The notes under the pieces: generated by a model | What the model saw: the letters and a program-made list of their open reading frames with translations, nothing else | What the model was told of the DNA's origin: nothing | The model's database searches: none | Position numbers and translations under genes: made by a program | Source of the DNA: a bacterium | GTDB taxonomy: Bacteria > UBA10199 > 2-02-FULL-44-16 > JAAZCA01 | Direction of reading: 5' to 3' | Assembly (NCBI GenBank): GCA_041648665.1 | Contig: JBAZOP010000028.1 | Location: forward strand, 1-36,557 | DNA length: 36,557 nucleotides | Shown: piece after piece, positions 15,029 to 22,839 of the stretch | Position numbering within the stretch: the first letter of the stretch is position 1 | Layout of the letters: each line of letters begins with the position of its first letter

Positions 15029-16441
15029 TCAGAGCTTCGAGGGCAGTTTCTTGCACCTAGTTTGGGGCCCGTCGAAGACACAAATGGCGGGGCGATCTAC
15101 GTTCCTGAGACTGTGGGGCAGTATGCAGCCTTTGTCGCTCTTCGTCGGGGTCTGGCCAATGGACAGAATGGGCCCATGTCTGGCGTCGACTGAGTTTCGG
15201 AGAGCTTCGAAGAAATCGCAGAGCGTTGAATTCACCCCGCAATCATCGGAATGCAGGCACTGCAACGGGAGGCGGCCTACGAGGTAGGCTGGATGCCTCT
15301 CGAGACAGGGCTCTGGGTTCTTGCGAACCTGCCACCTCCCACTGCACAGCTGGAAGCGGGTGGCGGTGGTCGCGTGAACGAGCGTCGTCTCATGTAGCCG
15401 GGCATTGCCAATCGCGGCCCAGGGTCCCTGCAGAGGCAATCCGGCATTGCGGAGGTCGACGTACGCACGTTTGCTGCGATCGAGCGCTCGAAAGAAGCGG
15501 TCAAATGCAGGGCGTGATGCGAGTTCAAGTCGAGTGCCACTGCGTTCGCTTACGGAGAAGAGCCTACAGTTCTTGTCCGCTTGCAGACAACTGAGGAGGC
15601 AGTCAGCAAGCGCGCCGTCGCCTGGTGCAGGCTCTTGCCCACCACAGACCTGCTTCGAGTCGGAGAGGACAACCTCGAGGGGACTGGTCATCTCGAGCTT
15701 GACTGCATAGAAGACGTCCGTCTCGTTCAGGCTGGTGTCCTTCCATCGTTCGTCCTCGGTCGGATCAGTGACGCTCAAAGCAACGAGAGGCGCGACATTC
15801 GCGCTTGCGCTGCTCGCGCCGCGATTGTGCGCCTGCACGAGGACGTTTAGCGACGCCACGGATCCGAGGTCAATGGTCGCCTGGTCAAAGCCGACCAGGC
15901 CACGTGCGCCATTGAGCAGCTCTATCACGGTACCACTGCCGATAAGGATTGGGCGCGAATGGACGGCTTTGACGGACGTCGGTTTGAAGGTGCTCGCGGG
16001 ACTCACCGATGGTCTTGGTGCTGGACCAACTGTCGTTTGGAGCTTCGTTCCGCCAACGAGGCCAGCGAGACCGGCAACAACGGCTGCAGCGACTACATAC
16101 CTCCCCTTGATTCCCTCAGTCCTGCCTTGAACCCGTGCAACCTCTTGCGCCGCTTTGGCTCGCACTTCCTCGACGCGTGTTTCTGCCGCGACCGCCCTAG
16201 CCGTCTCAGCTTTCAGGCGCTCAGCCGCAAGCGTCTGGTCGGCCTTGTATTGCTCCACGCGGGCCTGGATCTCGGCCACCACTACCAAGGGGTCACGTCC
16301 GTTTCCGTCGGAAGTGGACTCCGTCGAAGTCGGCATACGCGAACGACCTGCATTGGCGCCTAGGGGATCGCCCCTGTCCTTCGTCTCACGCTCCTCAGGT
16401 TCCTTGGTTGGAGACGGTTCCTTCTTCGGATCTTGCGACAT
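15029..16441 (-). CDS. membrane-anchored coiled-coil protein with Cys-rich outer domain, unknown function
   Basis: 470 aa, starting at ATG 16441 five bases after GGAGG. Residues 1-50 are charged and disordered. Residues 52-108 form an Ala/Glu/Arg-rich coiled coil (VVAEIQARVEQYKADQTL onward). Residues 115-131 form one membrane span (YVVAAAVVAGLAGLVGG). The remaining 340 residues lie on the other side and contain twelve cysteines (for example DCLLSC, QCLHSDDC), an even number that suggests disulfides in an oxidising compartment. The positive cytoplasmic side predicts N-in, C-out. No enzyme motif was found. It lies in a group of minus-strand envelope genes with the HAD lipoprotein and the 212-aa coiled-coil anchor, but gap sizes do not prove one operon. 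Confidence 0.65.
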   Translation of the reverse strand: MSQDPKKEPSPTKEPEERETKDRGDPLGANAGRSRMPTSTESTSDGNGRDPLVVVAEIQARVEQYKADQTLAAERLKAETARAVAAETRVEEVRAKAAQEVARVQGRTEGIKGRYVVAAAVVAGLAGLVGGTKLQTTVGPAPRPSVSPASTFKPTSVKAVHSRPILIGSGTVIELLNGARGLVGFDQATIDLGSVASLNVLVQAHNRGASSASANVAPLVALSVTDPTEDERWKDTSLNETDVFYAVKLEMTSPLEVVLSDSKQVCGGQEPAPGDGALADCLLSCLQADKNCRLFSVSERSGTRLELASRPAFDRFFRALDRSKRAYVDLRNAGLPLQGPWAAIGNARLHETTLVHATTATRFQLCSGRWQVRKNPEPCLERHPAYLVGRLPLQCLHSDDCGVNSTLCDFFEALRNSVDARHGPILSIGQTPTKSDKGCILPHSLRNVDRPAICVFDGPQTRCKKLPSKL

Positions 16442-16539
16442 GACGCCTCCGGTTCAACGCGGGCCGTGGCCGTGTCAGGCGCAGCGGGACCCTACTATCG
16501 TGGTAGCCGGCGTTCGCGACATTGGAGAGCGTTGGGAAT

Positions 16540-17640
16540 TCACGGGTGTGGGCCGGTTTCGGCGGCCGCGTGTGTACCACCACGAACGCGCCGAGCGCAG
16601 GAGGGGGTGATGGCAAGGCGGCGGACGACAGCCGCTATCGAGTCGCTGTCGTTTGATCCCGTCACAAACAGCGCTCGCCGACGGGCATCTTCATGGGACC
16701 GCTGCATCGCGACGCCGACAGCCGCGTTACCAAGCATCTCGGCGTCGTTCTGCCCGTCCCCGAATGCCAGCAAGTCGCGTTCTGGCAAGAGACCCCGCCT
16801 CTGCAGGATGGTGCTGATGGCCGCGCCCTTGTCCGTTCCAGCAGGCACGAGTTCAACCGTGGCTTCGGCGGGATTTCCAATGCTGACTGCAATGCGCCGC
16901 CCCAAGGACGTCCTCAGCGAGGCAACGACGGTTGAGGCGCGGCCTGGCGGCACCACCAGCATGATCTTGACGGGCAGTTCGATCTCGCCCTGCGCTATTC
17001 CGGTGAGGCAGTGATCCGAGGCACATGTACCCGTCGGCGTGATGGAGGCTCGTCGGAGGAAACCCAAGAAGCCCGGCGTCGGCCTAACTACCAGGGTGCC
17101 ATTAACGAGATGGATCGCCACCCCAGAGGCTGCAGCCACGCTGGCGGCGGCGCGGACAGCTTCTAGTACCTCGCTCTTCGAGAAACGTCTTACGGTGATG
17201 ATACGAGAATCCGTCGGATCGACGATCATCCCGCCGTTCATCAGCACAACAGGGGCATTCGGCCGGAGCGAAGAGAAGTACGGGGTCGCCTGCTCAAGAG
17301 ACCTCCCCGTGGCGATTCCAACAAGGCCGCCGCAAGCCCTGAAGTCATCCAGTGCGGCAATCGTGCCCGGCCGCGGTTCCTGAGACCGGCCGTCGAGGGC
17401 GGTGCCATCCAGGTCGACGTAGATGACCTTGAACCGCAGAAGAGGCCCTGTGACCGCTGAAGGGCCTACTGAAGGTTGTCCGGGGACTGGATGCCGCGCG
17501 GGGCAGCAGGCCGAAGCCAGGAGCATCAGAGCGACGCTAGCGGCCCACCATCCAAGCAACTGCAAGTCGGGTCGACCCTCGCGTGCGTCACTCAGGATGT
17601 TCGAATGCCACACGGGCGCAGACATGGCAGCACGCACCAT
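16540..17640 (-). CDS. Cof-type HAD phosphatase with lipoprotein-like N-terminus
   Basis: 366 aa from ATG 17640. The HAD core is complete: D76/D78 in IYVDLDGTALDG, IATGRSLEQA (motif II Thr), the GTDKGAAI lysine and AFGDGQNDAEML. A class IIB cap lies between, as in Cof/YidA sugar-phosphate or nucleotide phosphatases. Unusually, the N-terminus has a hydrophobic segment ending in a lipobox-like ALMLLASAC (C45), so the enzyme may be exported and lipid-anchored; Cof-type enzymes are normally cytosolic. A TTG at 17565 preceded by GAGGG would yield an ideal short signal peptide (MQLLGWWAASVALMLLASAC) and could be the true start. The substrate is not predictable. The gene follows the 212-aa gene by 33 bp or 108 bp, depending on start. 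Confidence 0.75.
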   Translation of the reverse strand: MVRAAMSAPVWHSNILSDAREGRPDLQLLGWWAASVALMLLASACCPARHPVPGQPSVGPSAVTGPLLRFKVIYVDLDGTALDGRSQEPRPGTIAALDDFRACGGLVGIATGRSLEQATPYFSSLRPNAPVVLMNGGMIVDPTDSRIITVRRFSKSEVLEAVRAAASVAAASGVAIHLVNGTLVVRPTPGFLGFLRRASITPTGTCASDHCLTGIAQGEIELPVKIMLVVPPGRASTVVASLRTSLGRRIAVSIGNPAEATVELVPAGTDKGAAISTILQRRGLLPERDLLAFGDGQNDAEMLGNAAVGVAMQRSHEDARRRALFVTGSNDSDSIAAVVRRLAITPSCARRVRGGTHAAAETGPHP

Positions 17641-17673
17641 CTCTACTCGCGGCGACCACGAAGCGTTGTCAGG

Positions 17674-18312
17674 CTACTGGGCAACCCTGAACTCGCGGAC
17701 GCTGGTCGCCTTGCCCTCCTGCAATGTCAGTCGAAGCGTGATTGGGGGATGCGCATCGTCGAGGTGAATGAGGCCTTTCCACGAGCCGTCAGCTTCCACC
17801 TTGGCACGCCCCTGGTGCCACCACTTGTTGGTGAGAATGTCAAATGCGATGGTGGCACCCGGTTTCGTGTCCGCGGCCTTGCCGACGAGACGATACTTGC
17901 TGCTGCCTGGATTGTCGCCGACCCCTACCTTGCTGCTCTTCAGCCACTCAACCAGAGGGGCATCGGTCCAACGGGCTGTCTCAGCGATAGCGGGCGTGAC
18001 CAGCGCTATCCGCCGCGGTCTTTCCGCCAGTGTTCCACTCCTGCGTTCCAAGTCGGCAACTGCACTCGCGACCTTGTCCACCGCAACCTTAGTAGACCTT
18101 GTCACCTCGGAGGCAACTACAAAGGCCTCCTCCGACCTGCGCTGTGCTTGTGAAGCAACCTGACTGACCTCGCCGACCCTTCCCTTGGTCTTCGACGCGT
18201 CTTCAGCTGTCTGACACCCTCTGGCCAAAGAAAGCAGGGCGACCGCGATGCCGAGCAAACCGGCAGCAATGGCGATGACATCTCGAAGCAGAGCACGGTC
18301 AATCTTCCGCAT
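17674..18312 (-). CDS. membrane-anchored coiled-coil protein, unknown function
   Basis: 212 aa, starting at ATG 18312 with GGGAGG eight bases upstream. Residues 11-30 form a membrane anchor (DVIAIAAGLLGIAVALLSLA) followed by Cys33. Residues about 40-100 form a Ser/Ala/Glu/Arg coiled coil (ASQAQRRSEEAFVVASEV). Residues about 115-212 form a beta-rich domain with KYRLVGKA, GSWKGLIHLDD and a closing VREFRVAQ. The anchor plus rod plus outer domain suggests an envelope spacer or sensor. No family is recognised. It precedes the HAD lipoprotein gene in the same direction. Confidence 0.6.
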   Translation of the reverse strand: MRKIDRALLRDVIAIAAGLLGIAVALLSLARGCQTAEDASKTKGRVGEVSQVASQAQRRSEEAFVVASEVTRSTKVAVDKVASAVADLERRSGTLAERPRRIALVTPAIAETARWTDAPLVEWLKSSKVGVGDNPGSSKYRLVGKAADTKPGATIAFDILTNKWWHQGRAKVEADGSWKGLIHLDDAHPPITLRLTLQEGKATSVREFRVAQ

Positions 18313-18459
18313 GACCTGGCCTCCCGTTGGTCATTTCGAACTGACGCCTCGTACCGCGCTGGGAGAAGAAGCCCCTGGTTGCTCGTTGATGGTGTGCCTT
18401 CGCGCAGCGTTCCATCACGGGCAGCCAGTGGCGCACGTCCTCCGTCAGGTGACAGTGCG

Positions 18460-20868
18460 TCAGCGGTGCCGCTTTCGCTTTCTTGCTGCGCCGACAGGCG
18501 CAGTGATCGGTCGATCCGAGTGGTGGGCACCACCGGGAGCAACACCACGTGCGGCTCTACGTAGGGTCAGAATCCGGTCGATTTCTGTCAGCAGGCACGA
18601 CTGAAGGAAGCTGCGCGGACTGTAGAGCTTGACGAGCCTGCTCGTGGGGATGGTGCCGAGGGCGCGGGCCTCGCTGGCATGCGCTTCCCCGCGACCCTCG
18701 ATCCAGGCGCTCTCCCAAAGCAACGCCAGGTACCGGCAGCCCAACGTCATGATCTCGATCGTCTTGGCACCGTAGCGTTGCCAGAGTTCGTCCGTGAGCT
18801 CGCTTCGCGCCTGGCCATCCTTGAGCCCCTCGGTGTAGCTGTCGACAAGAGCCCTCGGCGGAACGGCTGCGAAGGTCTTCTGCATGAGCTCGAAGACCTT
18901 CACCGCAGCGTTGTAGCCGCCGCTGATGGGGGCGAGCGGACCGGCTGACATGACGGCCGCCTCCACTCCCTGTTTCATTTCCACCGCGTGCTTCTTGAAC
19001 ATCCCGACTTCGTAGTCCTCGTGGATGTTGTTGGCACGGTTCACCGTGCTCTCAGTTTCGGTTCCGTCACGGTGATGCACGACCTTGGTCACGGTGTCGG
19101 TGGGATCGCCATGGTGCAGGTACGAGATGTGCAGCGGCTGACAGGCGTCGCCCACGTAGTGCGCGAGGATACCTGCCGCGCACACGAACTCCTCCAGCTT
19201 GCCGGCCTTCGCGAACCCAACCATCTCGTTGTAGATTTGCCAGCAGCGGAACGGGAGCAGTCCCGCCGACAGCGCCGGATCGACTCCGTCCGCGTGCGGT
19301 AACCTGCGCACGTGATCGATCCACGCCTGAGGACTGATGTTCGAGGGGTTGCTACAGAGCGACAACAACGTTTCACCGGTCTCGGGGAGGGGCTCATCCA
19401 TGTCCGCGAAATGGCTCGGCCCCTCCTTGTTGAGCGGCGCTCCGTCGGAAGTCCTACCCCGCGGACCGCGCTTGTGCTGCCCGACCTTCCAGGCCAGGTC
19501 TGGGACATCTGCGAGCGGGACGAAGTCCTCCTTCGAAAGCCCCTTGGTGTCCTTGTCCGTGATGTCGGAGAGCTTGAGGGTGATGTTGGTCAGGTTGTCA
19601 TTGATCAGCTTGCTCAGGCTCAACTTGGAGTTCAGGAGCTTGGTGGCGAGGTTCGCAATCGTGAAGTGACCGACGGTCCCCCAGTACTCCGGTAGTTCTT
19701 GCCCCCAATCGCGGATCAGCTCGATGCCCAGGCGGGCGCACACGGGTGAGAGGTTGGTCGCCAGAGCGTAGGACTGGCCGCGGCCCGTCGAGTCCTCGAG
19801 GACATGTCCGCCCCACTGGAGGGCAAGTGGCCTCGGCGCAGTCGGCTTGCCGTCCGGGTCCCGGCGCTCGAGAAGCCACAGCGTTCCTGAGTCGCCATGA
19901 TGGGTCTTGAGCTGGCCGTCGGTCCTGGGTCCGATGACGAAGTCGGCCACGTACTCGAACCCGCCGACGGAGCGGTAGCGGTAGAACAGGGCCAGCACCT
20001 GGCCGTACATCTCACGCGATGCGCAGCCGTAGGCGCGAACCGGGGCGCCGATGAGGCGCAGCGACAAGTCGTCCGGACCGATGTCTGCCAGGGGGCCGAT
20101 CTTCCCCATTCCGTAGACCTGGGGCGTCCACTGGCTCGTGTCATTGATCTCGACCAGGCCTACATCGAGGTTCACAACGACGCCTTGTCCGGGCCAGTCT
20201 GAGTAGAGCTCTGAGAAAGGGATACGGGTCAGCTGCTTGTCCGAGGCTTTCCCGATGTCGGTGCGCTCACCGCCCAGGTACGTGAACATTCGGTCGCCAG
20301 GGTTGCCGGCCACGTGCTTGTTCGTCACGGCGTACACGGTGTGTCCGTCGGTGACGAGGCAGCCAACCGACGCAACGTGCTCCTCGCCCTGAACCTCGGT
20401 CAATATGGGATACCCGCCGCCGATGTACTCCTGCGGGAAGGTCAGATTCAGGGGTCGTGGCTGAGCTATCGTCTGAGGCTCGGCCTCGACCACGCAGACC
20501 GGTACATCCTTCCCGTCGGGCAGATGCAGCACGCGGGAGATCAGGTCGTTCGTTTGATACCCGGACGGCAGCTTCTCAACCTCGACCCACTTCGAGACGA
20601 AGACCAGAAGACAGGGCCAGGAGTACCTGCGCACCTCGCACTCGCTCAGTCTGCGGGGCCGAGGAGTCTTGGCGCGGTGTTCCCCGAGTTGCGGATCGCT
20701 CCGGCGGATGAGGTACTTGCCCACGGCCGTCGCGAGCACGCCGCGCTTGGACGTCAGGTGCCGATGATAGAGGTCTCGGGCCTTGAGCAGGTCCGCGATC
20801 GAGAGCGAGCTGAAGTCCTTAACCGCGGCGAGCGGGTCATCGTACTTCTTCGGTTGCTGCTGTGGCAT
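18460..20868 (-). CDS. trypsin-like serine protease fused to S1/P1-type zinc nuclease (or phospholipase C-fold) domain
   Basis: 802 aa from ATG 20868 (AGGGGG seven bases upstream); an in-frame start at 20976 adds 36 unlikely residues. The N-terminal half has a chymotrypsin-fold triad: H185 in VTNKHVAG, D235 in NLDVGLVEI and S327 in HHGDSGTLW. The C-terminal half has S1/P1/PLC metal motifs: SHFADMDEP (H486), ILAHYVGDACQPLH (H570, D574, H580) and NNIHEDYE (H616 with E620 where P1 has Asp). No signal peptide is visible, although S1/P1 enzymes are usually secreted. One protein thus combines a protease and a trinuclear-zinc hydrolase. Protease-controlled release of a toxic nuclease is an attractive but unproven idea. 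It is the last gene of the minus-strand operon interrupted by the IS21 element. Confidence 0.75.
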   Translation of the reverse strand: MPQQQPKKYDDPLAAVKDFSSLSIADLLKARDLYHRHLTSKRGVLATAVGKYLIRRSDPQLGEHRAKTPRPRRLSECEVRRYSWPCLLVFVSKWVEVEKLPSGYQTNDLISRVLHLPDGKDVPVCVVEAEPQTIAQPRPLNLTFPQEYIGGGYPILTEVQGEEHVASVGCLVTDGHTVYAVTNKHVAGNPGDRMFTYLGGERTDIGKASDKQLTRIPFSELYSDWPGQGVVVNLDVGLVEINDTSQWTPQVYGMGKIGPLADIGPDDLSLRLIGAPVRAYGCASREMYGQVLALFYRYRSVGGFEYVADFVIGPRTDGQLKTHHGDSGTLWLLERRDPDGKPTAPRPLALQWGGHVLEDSTGRGQSYALATNLSPVCARLGIELIRDWGQELPEYWGTVGHFTIANLATKLLNSKLSLSKLINDNLTNITLKLSDITDKDTKGLSKEDFVPLADVPDLAWKVGQHKRGPRGRTSDGAPLNKEGPSHFADMDEPLPETGETLLSLCSNPSNISPQAWIDHVRRLPHADGVDPALSAGLLPFRCWQIYNEMVGFAKAGKLEEFVCAAGILAHYVGDACQPLHISYLHHGDPTDTVTKVVHHRDGTETESTVNRANNIHEDYEVGMFKKHAVEMKQGVEAAVMSAGPLAPISGGYNAAVKVFELMQKTFAAVPPRALVDSYTEGLKDGQARSELTDELWQRYGAKTIEIMTLGCRYLALLWESAWIEGRGEAHASEARALGTIPTSRLVKLYSPRSFLQSCLLTEIDRILTLRRAARGVAPGGAHHSDRPITAPVGAARKRKRHR

Positions 20869-20972
20869 CTTGCACCCCCTGCCCGGCCCAGCGCCGGCGT
20901 GAGAATTCCTGTAAAACCACGAGCCCCGTCCTCCTTGAACCTTGCTCACGTGCGATCGGGCGTATCCACGAG

Positions 20973-21585
20973 TCACCCTGCGTTGGGCAGGGCGTAGCCA
21001 GCGGACAACTTGGTCTCCGCGGCAGACGGCTGGATCTGCACGCCGTCGAAATACCCGGCCAGGACGGAGCCAACGTCACCGTTGCTGCGCTTGAGACGCT
21101 GGGCGTTGACGAGCCTGAATATCTCCCACTCGTCGTGTGAGCCCAGACTGTAGTTGACGCTCGCGCGGAGAGCGTAGAAGCGGAAGAATGACTTCCGCCA
21201 CTCCTCCCATTGCTCCCGGCGCTTGTTCTCCTCGGGGGAGTGCTTGCCGTCGCGGCCCCAGTTGAGCTCACCAGCAACCGAGAAGTAGTCCCGGAAGTCG
21301 GGATCAGTTGCGTGCTTCCGCGCGAAGTACTGCTCGATGCCTGCAGTCAGCGTCGCCGGACTGTCCCTGAGGAAGAAACCGTGCACGTCACTTGGGCCGA
21401 TGAAGTAGAAAGCGTCGAATTTTTCGGCCGTGTTGCCGGCGTCGTCCTCCACCAGGATCCTCGTCCACATCCGCATGTAGTCGCCGCCCGAGGGCTCGGC
21501 CTGGCTCCGTAGCGCCTGGAGGTCGATGCCCAACTCCTTGGCGTACCGATCGATGAGGCCGAACCCTTCCTTCGACTCCATCTGG
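20973..21585 (-). pseudogene. 3' part of IS-interrupted 301-aa gene
   Basis: This fragment encodes the last 202 residues (from MESKEGFGLIDRY) of a gene whose first 99 codons lie at 25174-25466. The apparent ATG at 21581 is an internal codon created at the insertion point, not a native start; no RBS lies within the element end. Notable stretches are GGDYMRMWTRILVEDD and FDAFYFIGPSDVHGFF. The reconstructed gene (25466-25168 joined to 21579-20973) is 906 nt, exactly 302 codons. It ends 104 bp before the protease-nuclease start, so the insertion also cuts that gene off from the operon promoter unless the element supplies one. Confidence 0.8.
21580..21585. repeat. left target-site duplication ATCTGG
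   Basis: ATCTGG directly precedes the left TGT end of the element and recurs at 25168-25173 directly after the right end. A 6-bp duplication is within the range known for IS21-family insertions. Confidence 0.85.
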
Positions 21586-21626
21586 TGTGGACGGCCGACG
21601 CTTTCCGCTGGTTTCTGACGGTCGAG
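21586..21626 (+). repeat. left terminal inverted repeat of IS21 element
   Basis: Begins TGTGGACGGCCGACGCTTTC and ends GGTCGAG. It matches the reverse complement of 25127-25167 at 32 of 41 positions. Just inside, GTCGAGGGCG occurs twice (21621-21630 and 21640-21649), subterminal repeats of the kind bound by IS21 transposases. Confidence 0.9.
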
Positions 21627-21655
21627 GGCGTGGGTAGGCGTCGAGGGCGAGTTGA

Positions 21656-22081
21656 TCAGCCCGGGTCTGGCGCGCCGCTGATGTGGCTGCGGATGAAGTC
21701 GTAGTAGCTCTCGGCCGGGTCGAGATGTTCGTGGTCATCGTACTTCGCGATGCCCGCGAAGCGGGCGGCCAGTTGCAGCAGGGTCTGTCGATGCTGCTCG
21801 TTTGCTGCACGTAGCACCTCGAGGATGGCCAGGAATTCCTCCGTGTGGCCTGAGGGGCCGGTGCGGTCGCGCCACATGTCGTGCGCGATGTCGACGAAGA
21901 CCAACTCGGCCTCGAGGGCTTCGGCGGCGTCTTCGCACCCCTCGGCGAAGTCCGCGGCGATCTTCGTCGAGCAGGTAAATCGCGCGGCAGTATCGACGAC
22001 CACGGTTTCAAGTTGCTGCCGCTCCTGCTTCTCGCGGCGGCGTTGCTGCTCGGCGGCGGTGAGCTTGTGCTTGCGGGACAT
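21656..22081 (-). CDS. passenger protein inside the IS element, unknown function (141 aa)
   Basis: ATG 22081 with GGAGG upstream; a longer frame to 22195 would overlap the accessory gene and lacks an RBS. The protein starts with a highly charged helix (SRKHKLTAAEQQRRREKQER) and continues as a mainly helical domain with acidic stretches (DFAEGCEDAAEALEAELVFVD) and HTEEFLAILEVLRAANEQHRQ. No family is recognised. It lies between the left end and the divergent accessory ORF, 62 bp from the latter, and so travels with the element. It may be a small regulator of transposition or cargo captured by the element; neither is shown by sequence. Confidence 0.55.
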   Translation of the reverse strand: MSRKHKLTAAEQQRRREKQERQQLETVVVDTAARFTCSTKIAADFAEGCEDAAEALEAELVFVDIAHDMWRDRTGPSGHTEEFLAILEVLRAANEQHRQTLLQLAARFAGIAKYDDHEHLDPAESYYDFIRSHISGAPDPG

Positions 22082-22142
22082 TCTTGCGACCTCCGAGACC
22101 AATGGATACGAGTAGGCCGCGGTCGCGGGAGGCGCCGCTGGC

Positions 22143-22805
22143 GTGGTCGTGGACGACGTGCCCCAGGATAGCCTGCGCGAGGTCCGATGCGGCAACTGTG
22201 CCGTGGTCTTCTACGTCTGCCGGTTGTGTGATCGCGGGCAGCAGTACTGCTCGCTGGAGTGCCGCAGGACGGCGCGGCGAGTGTCGCACCGCGCCGCCAA
22301 TCAGCGCCACCAGCAGAGCCGGGAGGGGCGGCGCGATCACGCCGCGCGCCAGGCGCGCTACCGGGCCAAGCAGAAAGTGACGGATCAGGGTCGACTGAGA
22401 ATTGCGTTGTCGGGCAGGGTGTGCGTGCGCGTCCCGCTGACGGCGGCCCTGGTGGCCGCGTCCACGCGCGACGCCGGGAGGACGCCCGATGACGCGATTG
22501 GTGGTGACCCTCAAGCCGACGCCACTGGCTACGCGGCTGCTGGTGACGAATCACGAGGAGGAGGTACTGCGCGCGGTGCTGCCGCCGCCCAGCCAGGCGC
22601 ACCCGCGGGCGGCGGCGACGCTGCTCGAGGCCCTGTCGTTGTGGTTCCAGGAGCCGCTCTCCGCTGTGCTGTGTGCGGACGCCACGGGCGCTTCGTCCGC
22701 ACTGGGACTCTGCGACGGATTCGGCTTCGGCGCGAAGACCGTGCACTACGAGGTGGCGGTGGTCGAGCCCCGCCGGCGGCGACGGCGCCTGGGCACGTTT
22801 GCTGA
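22143..22805 (+). CDS. IS21-associated zinc-finger accessory ORF (3' boundary uncertain)
   Basis: GTG start at 22143. Residues 10-45 hold six cysteines: RCGNCAVVF (C16, C19), VCRLCDRGQ (C26, C29) and YCSLEC (C36, C40), a likely double zinc site. Then comes a basic segment, HRAANQRHQQSREGRRDHAA, up to KVTDQG. Proteins with this CDRG-Q-YCS pattern commonly sit upstream of istA in related elements, from memory. The frame stays open to 22805 and overlaps the next ORF by 317 nt. Alternatively, one lost base near 22384 moved translation out of a frame ending at 22492 (ATGA-coupled to the next gene). Either way, the C-terminal half after about residue 82 is not reliable. Confidence 0.6.
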   Translation: MVVDDVPQDSLREVRCGNCAVVFYVCRLCDRGQQYCSLECRRTARRVSHRAANQRHQQSREGRRDHAARQARYRAKQKVTDQGRLRIALSGRVCVRVPLTAALVAASTRDAGRTPDDAIGGDPQADATGYAAAGDESRGGGTARGAAAAQPGAPAGGGDAARGPVVVVPGAALRCAVCGRHGRFVRTGTLRRIRLRREDRALRGGGGRAPPAATAPGHVC

Positions 22806-22839
22806 CCTGCGGCGTCTCGCGCAGCGCGGTGCGGTATGA
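22489..22839 (+). CDS. IS21-associated second accessory protein (116 aa)
   Basis: ATG 22489 with GGGAGG eight bases upstream; the TGA overlaps the istA ATG at 22836 (ATGA). The protein is a small alpha/beta domain with LLEALSLWFQEPLSAVLCAD and ends in a basic LGTFADLRRLAQR helix. Its position directly before and coupled to istA suggests a role in expression or assembly of the transposase; the biochemical function is unknown. No named family is recalled with certainty. Confidence 0.65.
   Translation: MTRLVVTLKPTPLATRLLVTNHEEEVLRAVLPPPSQAHPRAAATLLEALSLWFQEPLSAVLCADATGASSALGLCDGFGFGAKTVHYEVAVVEPRRRRRRLGTFADLRRLAQRGAV

Noticed and set aside
14300..15193. 297-aa plus-strand frame over the kinase start and the gap
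   Set aside because: Its 5' half is antisense to the kinase membrane region and the rest lacks codon bias or motifs.
21579..21590. ATG at 21581 as a true gene start
   Set aside because: It lies on the target duplication of the IS element with no RBS; the joined frame shows it is an internal codon.
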